Shown here one piece after another: positions 1 through 6,786 of a DNA stretch of 21,556 nt. Numbering within the stretch: position 1 is the stretch's first letter; every line of letters starts with the position of its first letter. Below the pieces are notes generated by a model, which did not search any database, was not told the origin of the DNA, and saw only the letters and a program-made list of their open reading frames with translations. The stretch is from Deltaproteobacteria bacterium (GTDB taxonomy: Bacteria; Desulfobacterota; Desulfobacteria; Desulfobacterales; JAFDFH01): the NCBI GenBank assembly GCA_019309945.1, contig JAFDFH010000015.1, positions 1 to 21,556 on the forward strand, read 5' to 3'. A program made the position numbers and the translations under genes.

Positions 1-211
1 TGGGGCGATATATTACAAGGTCATCGCGTCTGAGTTTCTCCCAGATGCCAAGTTCAACCAGCGCTTCCAGGGCCGGCAACACCACCTCTAAAGGCATCCT
101 GACCCACCACTTCGCTATACCCTCCGCTGTGTCAGAAGCCTTCGGATTCCTCTTTACATAAAAACTAAGCTTCTCAATGGCCTCCGTGTTGATTGCAGTT
201 GTTGTCTTCAT
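1..211 (-). CDS. Small winged-helix-like hypothetical protein (partial, C-terminus off window)
   Basis: An open frame reads leftward from an ATG at 211 off the left edge, giving about 70 codons without a stop. It begins MKTTTAINTEAIEKLSFYVK and continues through a tryptophan pair and an 'LPALEALVELGIWEKL' helix to 'IYRP'. The helix pattern, in which a short helix is followed by an 'ALEALVELGIWEK' recognition-like helix and a strand, resembles small winged-helix proteins. That is a structural impression, not a family match. The Shine-Dalgarno is poor: a GGGATAGGG run sits directly against the ATG. It lies downstream of a strong sigma-54 promoter match at 309-325 on the same strand, so it is probably a target of sigma-54-dependent control, perhaps by the adjacent regulator. 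Its function is unknown. Confidence 0.6.
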   Translation of the reverse strand, partial: MKTTTAINTEAIEKLSFYVKRNPKASDTAEGIAKWWVRMPLEVVLPALEALVELGIWEKLRRDDLVIYRP

Positions 212-283
212 CCCTATCCCGTCCGAAAAATTTTACAGCGAAATCGACGCCTTAACCAAAATACAAAATACCATAGCCCCCGT

Positions 284-305
284 TGCAGTATTTATTGCTA
301 CTGCA
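284..305. promoter_or_regulatory. Operator-like inverted repeat at the predicted sigma-54 start site
   Basis: A perfect 7-bp inverted repeat, TGCAGTA-N8-TACTGCA, spans these bases. Counting from the -12 GC of the sigma-54 promoter, the transcription start would fall near 298, inside this palindrome. A repressor bound here could block initiation or clearance. The protein that would bind is not known, and the role is inferred from position alone. Confidence 0.35.
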
Positions 306-308
306 TAT

Positions 309-325
309 GGCAAAAAAGATGCCAA
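309..325 (-). promoter_or_regulatory. Sigma-54 (-24/-12) promoter
   Basis: On the minus strand the bases read TTGGCATCTTTTTTGCC. The GG of the -24 box and the GC of the -12 box are exactly 10 bases apart, and both boxes (TTGGCA, TTGC) agree closely with the consensus for RpoN promoters. It points left toward the partial gene starting at 211, leaving a leader of about 87 nt. The divergently decorated flanks CATATGG (304-310) and CCCATATG (342-349) form an imperfect inverted repeat around it. Confidence 0.7.
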
Positions 326-489
326 TCTTGCCAATGGATTGCCCATATGAAAATAAAACAATCCTATCCTTGTGAAATGTTAACTAATTATAAAATAAGA
401 GGATTTTTAAACAGGTAGGTAATTCACGGTGCCAAAATCAATACATGAACAACAAATTTGAAGGAGACTTACATTTTTGTCGACCCATA

Positions 490-1863
490 TCACTTTTTAT
501 TAATATCATATTTTCCCATCTTGTAGGTCAAAACCCTTTCGCTTAAACCCAATGCCTTGGCCGAACGCGCCTTGACCCAGTCATTCTGGTCAAGCGCCCG
601 TTGAATCATCCGCCTCTCCACCATGGCCACAACCTGGGGCATTGTTCCCCGATACTCATCTGCATCCAAAACCTTTTCAGAAGGTAAATCACTCAACTCA
701 AACGGAAGATCCGACACCCTGACCATGTTCCCATCACACATGACAATGGCACTCTCAATGGCGTTCTCAAGCTGCCTTACATTGCCCGGCCAGGAATAGT
801 TCTGCATCAGCTTCATGGCTTCCAACGAAAAGGTATGGATCTCCTTTTGGTTGATGCGAGTATAATGCTTTAAAAAATGCTTTATTAAAAGAAGGATGTC
901 TTCAAGATGCTCCCTGAGCGCCGGCAAAGTAATGTTGATTACACTCAACCGGTAAAAAAGATCCTCACGAAACATGCCCTTGCTCACCAGTTTCTTTAAA
1001 TCTTTGTTGGTGGCCGCAAGCAGCCTGAAATCCGAGTGCAAGGTCTCCTGACCACCAACACGCTCAAATTGCTTTTCCTGAAGCACTCTGAGCAGCTTTA
1101 CTTGAATGTTCAACGAGATATCACACACCTCATCCAAAAATAGCGTCCCCTGATCGGCCAGCTCAAACCTTCCCTTATTATCCCTGTGCGCATCTGTAAA
1201 AGCACCTTTAACATGCCCAAACAACTCACTTTCAAGGGTTCCTTTCGAAAAAGCGGCACAATTCACGGCAATAAACGGACCCTTTTTATAAAGCCCATTA
1301 TAGTGGATTGCCCTTGCCGCCAACTCTTTGCCGGTACCGGTCTCACCCGTAATTAAAACATTGGATACACTCTCCGAGGCCTTGTGGATATTTCGATAAA
1401 CTTCCTGCATGGAAGGACTCTGACCGATCATGTTTTCAAAACGATATTTGTCCTGAACCTCCTTCTTGAGCCGAGACAACTCCCGGTTCACCTGGTCCAT
1501 CTTCAATGCCTTACGAACCGCCAAAATGATCTCCCCAGGCCGAAAGGGCTTGGTTAAATATTCAACCACCCCTAACTCAAGGGCTTCCATGGTGCTGTCA
1601 ATACTCCCAAAACCGGTGATCAAAATGAAAGGAATTTCACGCCCCTCTTGCCTTAACGCTTTTAGCAGTTGCAAACCACCCATGCTGGGCATCATGTAAT
1701 CCGATATGATCAGGTCCACCTCAAAATGATCGACAGCCGCTTTCGCCTCGATACCGTCATTGCAAACCGATACATCAAACCCGCGCTCTTCCAAAATGAA
1801 CTGCACCACTTGCTGACATTGATGATCGTCATCGACAACTAATATTTTTGTTTTTCTCGCCAT
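490..1863 (-). CDS. Sigma-54-dependent response regulator (NtrC family)
   Basis: The 457-residue protein has the three NtrC-family modules in order. The receiver domain (about 5-120) has acidic residues D11/D12, the phospho-acceptor D55 in ISDYMMP, T83 and K105. The AAA+ domain (about 145-375) has Walker A GETGTGKE at 173-180, a Walker B ending LFLDE near 241-245, and an arginine-finger region. The C-terminal Fis-type helix-turn-helix follows. The sigma-54 contact loop reads GAFTDA (220-225) rather than GAFTGA, a substitution also found in other members of the family. When phosphorylated it should oligomerise and use ATP to open RpoN promoters. The ATG at 1863 is preferred over an in-frame TTG at 1890, because homologues normally begin a few residues before the ILVVDDD strand; neither has a strong ribosome site. 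No partner histidine kinase lies in the window. The sigma-54 promoter at 309-325 is just downstream and is a plausible target. Confidence 0.93.
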   Translation of the reverse strand: MARKTKILVVDDDHQCQQVVQFILEERGFDVSVCNDGIEAKAAVDHFEVDLIISDYMMPSMGGLQLLKALRQEGREIPFILITGFGSIDSTMEALELGVVEYLTKPFRPGEIILAVRKALKMDQVNRELSRLKKEVQDKYRFENMIGQSPSMQEVYRNIHKASESVSNVLITGETGTGKELAARAIHYNGLYKKGPFIAVNCAAFSKGTLESELFGHVKGAFTDAHRDNKGRFELADQGTLFLDEVCDISLNIQVKLLRVLQEKQFERVGGQETLHSDFRLLAATNKDLKKLVSKGMFREDLFYRLSVINITLPALREHLEDILLLIKHFLKHYTRINQKEIHTFSLEAMKLMQNYSWPGNVRQLENAIESAIVMCDGNMVRVSDLPFELSDLPSEKVLDADEYRGTMPQVVAMVERRMIQRALDQNDWVKARSAKALGLSERVLTYKMGKYDINKK

Positions 1864-1910
1864 TTGTGAATCATTACCCTGTGTGAACAAAATACTAATG
1901 TATAGATAGT

Positions 1911-2045
1911 GCCTGAACGAAAACTGCTATTTCCCCCAATTTCGGCGTCAGACTCAAATTTTAATCCTCAAAATACGCTAATGTATTCCTGCGGTTAAAA
2001 TCTTCGCTTTCCTTGAACTTGAAAAAACGATCTATTTTTAGTTCG
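1911..2045. repeat. Palindromic intergenic repeat, copy A (diverged)
   Basis: This is a diverged member of the approximately 140-bp family also found at 2532-2684, 14037-14180 and 20277-20420. The shared core runs from GGCGTCAG through AAATTTTAATCCTC, a short AT loop, TGTATTCCTG and GGTTAAAAT to CCTTGAACTTGAA. The outer ends differ from the other copies: GAACGAAAACTG on the left against CGAACTAAAAATAG as the reverse complement on the right. They still form an imperfect inverted repeat. It has the same orientation as copy B. Confidence 0.65.
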
Positions 2046-2429
2046 ACCACTAAATAGAATAAAGTTTTAGCCGTTTACCTAACATATGCATTTAAAATCA
2101 TGATAGCATCATTTTGTAATATTATCAAGGAATGTATAGAGATCGATTGATTCACAGGAGCAATCTCCACCAGATTTGTAGAACCCTTAAACGAGTATGT
2201 CAACTCAAACAGCTTAAAAATTTGTGTTACAATAATATCTTATGTTTATTAAAACAACCCGAATTTATAATCCAACCATTTAATCATTTTTATTAAAGAA
2301 TCCGGGCCCTGAAAGATGATGTGAAAATCCATAAAAATGAGTTTTAATTTCCGTTGTCATTGCCACTCTGATTTGGTAAAGCATTTTAAAACTGTGTGGG
2401 TCGGCCTGCCACGTATGCCGCATAACTCT

Positions 2430-2460
2430 GGGAGACCTTTGCAAAACCGACCTTTTTGGC
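2430..2460. repeat. Fragment of the palindromic repeat family (GAGACCTTTGCAAAAC end)
   Basis: GGAGACCTTTGCAAAACCGA followed by CCTTTTTGG resembles the right end of copy C read in reverse complement, TGAGACCTTCACAAAACGCC followed by ACTTTTTGCCC. No core follows; an unrelated stem-loop begins a few bases later. It is probably an orphan end or remnant. Confidence 0.35.
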
Positions 2461-2531
2461 AGATGGTAGCGGGGCAGCTCATTTAGCTGCTACGTGGGTG
2501 GCTATTTTCATGTAACGTATGATAGACATGA

Positions 2532-2684
2532 GAGCCTATTTTAAAACGTCCCATTTTGCCCAATCTCTGCGTCAGGCTTAAATTTTAATCCTCGAAATAC
2601 TAAATGTATTCCTGTGGTTAATCCGCCTCAGGCGGATCGCCTTCCTTGACCTTGAACAAACTGAAACGTTTTGAAACTGGCTCT
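2532..2684. repeat. Palindromic intergenic repeat, copy B
   Basis: The element starts GAGCCTATTTTAAAACGTCC and ends with GAAACGTTTTGAAACTGGCTC, so the ends form an inverted repeat. The inner part, AAATTTTAATCCTCGAAATAC against TGTATTCCTGTGGTTA, forms a second stem around a short AT loop. Compared with copy D, the segment AAATTTT on the right of the loop is replaced by a perfect 17-bp palindrome, ATCCGCCTCAGGCGGAT (2621-2637). The right end lies only 23 bases before the ATG of the kinase gene, so the element is probably part of that transcript's leader or its promoter. Confidence 0.8.
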
Positions 2685-2706
2685 TGAGTTAAACAGGAAG
2701 GATAAC

Positions 2707-3639
2707 ATGCAAATTTTTATATCCGGATCACTCGCTTACGACCGCATCATGGATTTTCCGGGAAAATTTTCAGATCACATTCTCCCGGATAAAATTCATA
2801 TTCTGAACGTCTGTTTTATGGTGAACGGACTTACTGAAAAACACGGGGGCACGGCGGGCAATATTGCGTATTCCCTCTCTCTGTTGGGCGAGAAACCTCT
2901 AATTTTGGCTACGGCGGGCAAAGACTTTGATCGCTACGAGGCCTGGCTTGTCAGCCACGGCCTCTCCCTGGATGGAATCCGAAAGATTCCGGAAGAGTTC
3001 ACCTCCGGCGCCTACATTACAACCGACACGATGGATAACCAGATTACCGGATTCAACCCCGGAGCCATGAAATATCCATCGCAGTATCAAATCCCCAAGC
3101 CAAACCCGGGCGGGGAAGCCCTCGCCATTGTGGCCCCTGGAAACCTTGATGATATGCTGATTTACAGCCGCCGTTATAAGGAATTGAACATTCCTTATAT
3201 CTTTGATCCGGGCCAGTCAATTCCGGCTTTGTCCCCAGACGCGCTGAGTGAAATGATCTCCGGTTCTCAATTACTGATCTCCAATGACTACGAGCTGGAG
3301 ATGATAAAAAAGGCAACCGGGATAAAAAATAGCGACCTTCTCGACCGGTGCCGGGCAATTATCACCACGCTGGGAGAAGACGGTTCACTTGTTTTGAATC
3401 AAAAAACAACAGTAAAGATTCCGTCGACGAGACCTGCAAAGGTTGTTGACCCTACGGGGGCCGGAGACGCTTACCGGGCCGGTGTCATCAAGGGCATGGT
3501 AATGAAAAAAACCCTTACAGAAAGCGCCCGGATAGGTGCGACCTGTGCCAGTTATGCTGTAGAGCATTACGGCACACAGGAGCATCACTTTTCTCAGGAA
3601 GCTTTTTGGACCCGACACCGGGATAGTTTTGGGGTGTAG
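2707..3639 (+). CDS. PfkB-family kinase, adenosine-kinase type
   Basis: The 310-residue protein belongs to the ribokinase/PfkB fold. It opens ISGSLAYDRIMDFPGKF, has the first signature GGTAGNIAYSLSLLG and ends with the ATP/anion-hole motif DPTGAGDAYRAG, whose aspartate is the catalytic base. The N-terminus, with 'FPGKFSDHILPDKIH', 'GGTAGN' and 'FNPGAM', resembles bacterial adenosine kinases of the mycobacterial AdoK type. Phosphorylation of adenosine to AMP, for example to clear adenosine from the S-adenosylhomocysteine cycle, is therefore the best guess. Another nucleoside or sugar substrate is possible. The start is the ATG at 2707, because AGGAAGG (2695-2701) lies five bases before it; an upstream TTG at 2671 falls inside repeat copy B. 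The cytochrome gene follows 56 bp downstream on the same strand. Confidence 0.85.
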   Translation: MQIFISGSLAYDRIMDFPGKFSDHILPDKIHILNVCFMVNGLTEKHGGTAGNIAYSLSLLGEKPLILATAGKDFDRYEAWLVSHGLSLDGIRKIPEEFTSGAYITTDTMDNQITGFNPGAMKYPSQYQIPKPNPGGEALAIVAPGNLDDMLIYSRRYKELNIPYIFDPGQSIPALSPDALSEMISGSQLLISNDYELEMIKKATGIKNSDLLDRCRAIITTLGEDGSLVLNQKTTVKIPSTRPAKVVDPTGAGDAYRAGVIKGMVMKKTLTESARIGATCASYAVEHYGTQEHHFSQEAFWTRHRDSFGV

Positions 3640-3695
3640 CTATGTCGATCATTAAAAAACGTTTTATTAAGCGTACAAAAATTGGGAGGGTTGCG

Positions 3696-4178
3696 ATGAA
3701 AAATATGGAGATGGTACTGCTAAGTCTGCTATTGATTGCTGTTTTTGGAAGCACTGGGAAAGTTGCCGGTGAAAATACTAACGAAGAAGTGATGTGCATT
3801 CCGATGGGAAATATTTTACTTGAGCCGCCGGAAGCTGTAAAGGCCAAAAAATCACCCGTTGATTTCCCCCATTCCAGGCATTTTGTTTATGATTGCAAAA
3901 TATGCCATCACCAATGGGAAGGAGACACACAAATTCAAAATTGTACAACATCCGCTTGTCATGATCTTGAAAAATCACCGACAAGGTTTGGCAAAGGCAA
4001 GTCGAACAGGGAGTTAAATCTCAAATATTATAAGACCGCATATCATAACCTGTGTATCGGTTGTCACAAGGAAATGAAAATGAAAAACAAACAACTGGAA
4101 AAATCTCAGGTGAAATTAAAAACAAAACTACCGGCAACCGGCCCGACAGGTTGTATCAAATGCCATCCAAAACAATGA
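3696..4178 (+). CDS. Exported class III (c3/c7-like) tetraheme cytochrome c
   Basis: The 160-residue product has an N-terminal signal peptide with hydrophobic core VLLSLLLIAVFG and a probable cut near KVAGEN. Four covalent heme sites follow: CKICH (67-71), CTTSACH (83-89), CIGCH (120-124) and CIKCH (153-157). Extra histidines in FPHSRHFVYDCKICHH are typical sixth ligands of class III cytochromes. The heme site spacing is 2, 4, 2, 2 residues. Classical tetraheme c3 has 2, 4, 2, 4, so this is a variant of the family. It should work in the periplasm as a low-potential electron carrier. The ATG at 3696 is preceded by GGGAGGG (3684-3690) at the right distance. An upstream in-frame ATG at 3642 would add 18 basic residues ahead of the signal peptide and is less likely. 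The gene ends convergent to the ETF cluster. Confidence 0.88.
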   Translation: MKNMEMVLLSLLLIAVFGSTGKVAGENTNEEVMCIPMGNILLEPPEAVKAKKSPVDFPHSRHFVYDCKICHHQWEGDTQIQNCTTSACHDLEKSPTRFGKGKSNRELNLKYYKTAYHNLCIGCHKEMKMKNKQLEKSQVKLKTKLPATGPTGCIKCHPKQ

Positions 4179-4226
4179 GTCATCTCATATCACGGGGTTT
4201 AGGAGTTAGCATGCTAATTTTCGCCA

Positions 4227-5864
4227 CTAGACCGTATATAAAACAACCAAACAACGGGTGTTTTCATTGGACAGGCTTTTGAGCTTGTGAGGAATTTCGG
4301 AGTTAAAGTGAATGGACTCACTCCTCTTTAGGTGATGGATTTTACCTCCCAAGGTAAGCTCGATTTCCCCTTCCATTACATAGATGAACTCTTCGCCCTC
4401 ATGCTTGTATTCTACTGGTTTATGGGCCTGCCTGGATTCGATGGTGATCATAAAAGCCCGAAGATGATCCCTTTCAGCGCCTGGGGTAAGGGTCTGATAA
4501 GAATAATTCCGTGTGCGTTTGATAAATGCCTGGGCTCGCTGACCCCGAATGATTTCCTTTTCTTCCTTGCTGAGGAAAGTGCCCGGATCAATGTTTAACA
4601 CCTTTGCCAGCCTGAGAAGAAAGCTTACAGACGGAGAAAATTCGTTATTTTCGATCTGTTCAATGAATTCCGGGGTCTGTCCCGTGGCCTCTGCCAGAGC
4701 TTCACGGGACCAGTCATGAGCTTCCCGGAGTTTACATACCTTGGCCCCAAATTCTTCCACCCCATCCGTTCCGCTGCCATCACACAAAACATCCGCCATT
4801 TTTCGCATGACAACCTGCTTGGCCTTCGTGATCAGAGATGGAAGAAACATCTTGGCATCTGCCACGATCCCCAGATCGGCAATCTGGAAAATGGGAGAAT
4901 TCGGGTCGCGATTGATTGCGACAATAGTTTTCGCCTCCATAATCCCGGCCGTATACTGAACCGCTCCAGAGGTCCCCACCGATAGGAGCAGGCCGGGCCG
5001 AACGGTCTTTCCGGTTTGTCCAATCAATCGTTCCTCGTCCACCCAGTGTTGAAGCACAGGCGGACGAGTCGCACCCACTTCACCTCCCAAAGTAGCGGCA
5101 AGTTCCCTTACCAGCCCAAAACCATTCATATTGCCGAGTCCGGCGCCACCCACCACCACGACGTCTGCTTCTTCCAGTTTCCGATGTGATTCAGGTTCCA
5201 CCACACTTGACACGAGTTTTAGCCCCCTGGTACCTTCAGGGCATTCAACCTGGTACCGTTCAACAACACCGGGCTCACCTTGAACTTCAACGGCAGCATG
5301 CCCATGGGGCTGCACTGTGACCAGCCCGGTACGGTGTCCATCGGAAAAAGTGATTTCCGCCATGATCTCGCCACCCCATGAAGGACAAGACGCCACAACC
5401 CTGCCCTCTGCGATCTTAAGACTCAGACAATCAGCAATCAAACCGTTACTGTTGATCCTCGCAGTTCGTGCGGCCAGTTCTCGCCCGAAGTCCGTAAGCG
5501 CGAAAAGGACAAGCATGGGATTCCGCGTTAAAACGGCATCGGCCAAAACCATCCCATACGTGTCAGCCCGTGGTACATTTAAGTTCTCATTTTCAAAAAC
5601 ATAGACCATGTCGGCCCCGTGAGCGATACAGGCCTTTTCCGCGGCCGTCATCGACACGCATATTTGCGAACCCGAGCCCTCCAAAGGTTCGCGGTCGGTT
5701 GATGAACCCATCAGTACCATGACTACTTTCCCGGATACTGACCGGGAAAGTGTGCGGGCCTTGGCTAATACATTGATGGAAAACCCGAAAAACCTTTCAT
5801 TTCTAAGGTCACCATACACCCAAATCTCTGATTTTACATTCATTGCCATAACACACACTTTCAT
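4227..5864 (-). CDS. EtfA fused to XRE helix-turn-helix and cupin domains
   Basis: The 545-residue chain has three parts. Residues about 12-345 are a full electron-transfer flavoprotein alpha subunit, starting EIWVYGDLRNERFF and carrying the FAD-binding segment with IGQTGK (281-286), SVGTSGAVQ (295-303) and VAINRDPNSPIFQIAD. Residues about 371-430 are an XRE-type helix-turn-helix with 'SREALAEATGQTPEFIEQIE' followed by 'SPSVSFLLRLAKVL'. Residues about 455-545 are a cupin with HEGEEFIYVMEGEIEL and a later PHKL. The frame is open throughout, with no sign of a stop or shift between domains. Together with EtfB it should take electrons from the acyl-CoA dehydrogenase two genes upstream. The tail suggests DNA binding and ligand sensing. 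The FAD-contacting QH of most alpha subunits is QY here (Y304). Starts at 5864, 5849 and 5843 are all possible; none has a clear ribosome site. A gap of 105 bp separates it from etfB. Confidence 0.9.
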   Translation of the reverse strand: MKVCVMAMNVKSEIWVYGDLRNERFFGFSINVLAKARTLSRSVSGKVVMVLMGSSTDREPLEGSGSQICVSMTAAEKACIAHGADMVYVFENENLNVPRADTYGMVLADAVLTRNPMLVLFALTDFGRELAARTARINSNGLIADCLSLKIAEGRVVASCPSWGGEIMAEITFSDGHRTGLVTVQPHGHAAVEVQGEPGVVERYQVECPEGTRGLKLVSSVVEPESHRKLEEADVVVVGGAGLGNMNGFGLVRELAATLGGEVGATRPPVLQHWVDEERLIGQTGKTVRPGLLLSVGTSGAVQYTAGIMEAKTIVAINRDPNSPIFQIADLGIVADAKMFLPSLITKAKQVVMRKMADVLCDGSGTDGVEEFGAKVCKLREAHDWSREALAEATGQTPEFIEQIENNEFSPSVSFLLRLAKVLNIDPGTFLSKEEKEIIRGQRAQAFIKRTRNYSYQTLTPGAERDHLRAFMITIESRQAHKPVEYKHEGEEFIYVMEGEIELTLGGKIHHLKRSESIHFNSEIPHKLKSLSNENTRCLVVLYTV

Positions 5865-5969
5865 GAGTTAGTTGCAATCATTGAATCCTGAATCGAATAA
5901 TCTTTCCAGGATAAGGCCAATTTTTTTGACCTGATCCAAGGGACCTGGCTTTCAATAATGGAATAAAAA

Positions 5970-6746
5970 TTATCCGATAAATCCGGTTTCAACCAACCGT
6001 TCGATCAGCTCCTCGGCCTGTTCCTCAATCGAACCTGACAGAAGTTCACATTTTCTCTCTTTTGTTACCCTTTTCAAGGAAAGCACCTGCGTCGGAGACC
6101 CTTCCTCTCCAACCTGATTGGGGGACAACCCCAGGACGTTCAGGTCCCAGTTTTCCACCTTGCATTCTTCAAAAGCCGATTCAATACCGTAAAGTCCAAT
6201 ATTCCTGGGCTCCACCGCCCTCGGGTGAACCGTTAAGGCGGCCGGAAAAGAAATTTCAAACCTTTCCTGGAATCCATCGGCAATGCGCTCAATAATAAAA
6301 CCGGCGTCCACTTGCTCGATGGAATGCGCCCCAGTCACCATGGGGAGTTCAAGAAGTACGGCCGTTTGTGGTCCGACCTGACCGGTATCACTGTCAGCGG
6401 TTCTGACGCCAAAAAGGATAAGATCAAAAGGAGCAAGTTTTTTAATTGCAGCCGCCAGAACAGTTGAGGTCGCAATCGTGTCTGAGCCTGCAAGAGCAAG
6501 GTCTGAAATCAATACGCTCCGGTCCACGCCTAAAGCCATGGCTTCTAGAAGTGATAAGGCGGATACCTCCGGCCCCATGGAAATGGCGGTTACGGTGCCG
6601 CCACCCTCTTCTCGCAAGCGCAGCGCCAATTCCAGGGCAGGCCGGTCGTACGGATTGAGCTCACATGACTCAGACGAACGAACCACTTGTCCGTCCGTTA
6701 CATTTATGACAACGGATTTTATACACACGATGATATTTAGTCCCAT
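5970..6746 (-). CDS. etfB: Electron-transfer flavoprotein beta subunit
   Basis: The 258-residue protein shows the beta-subunit signatures: an N-terminal IIVCIKSV strand, NPYDRPALELALRLRE (31-46), GSDTIATSTVLAAAI, and the nucleotide-binding ADSDTGQVGP (117-126). The 'DTxQVGP' form is like that of clostridial-type ETFs, in which the beta subunit can hold a second flavin. Whether this one bifurcates electrons cannot be told from the sequence alone. It pairs with the EtfA fusion downstream to accept electrons from the acyl-CoA dehydrogenase encoded 40 bp upstream. The ATG at 6746 has GAGGAG five bases before it, the strongest ribosome site in this cluster. Confidence 0.93.
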   Translation of the reverse strand: MGLNIIVCIKSVVINVTDGQVVRSSESCELNPYDRPALELALRLREEGGGTVTAISMGPEVSALSLLEAMALGVDRSVLISDLALAGSDTIATSTVLAAAIKKLAPFDLILFGVRTADSDTGQVGPQTAVLLELPMVTGAHSIEQVDAGFIIERIADGFQERFEISFPAALTVHPRAVEPRNIGLYGIESAFEECKVENWDLNVLGLSPNQVGEEGSPTQVLSLKRVTKERKCELLSGSIEEQAEELIERLVETGFIG

Positions 6747-6786
6747 TTAATCTCCTCGGAAGTTGATGAATTCGTAAAAAGTAACG

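Larger units (their letters stand above)
1864..2706. other. Gene-poor intergenic region (about 840 bp) with repeat elements
   Basis: I find no convincing gene between the response regulator and the kinase gene. The stretch is AT-rich, and codon-like open frames are very short. It holds two copies of the palindromic repeat family (1911-2045 and 2532-2684), a fragment with the same family's alternative end (2430-2460), and a small stem-loop, GCAGCT-N5-AGCTGC, at 2474-2490. The part from about 2048 to 2429 shows no structure I can name. It must contain the promoters for the divergent flanking genes, but none stands out. Confidence 0.6.
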
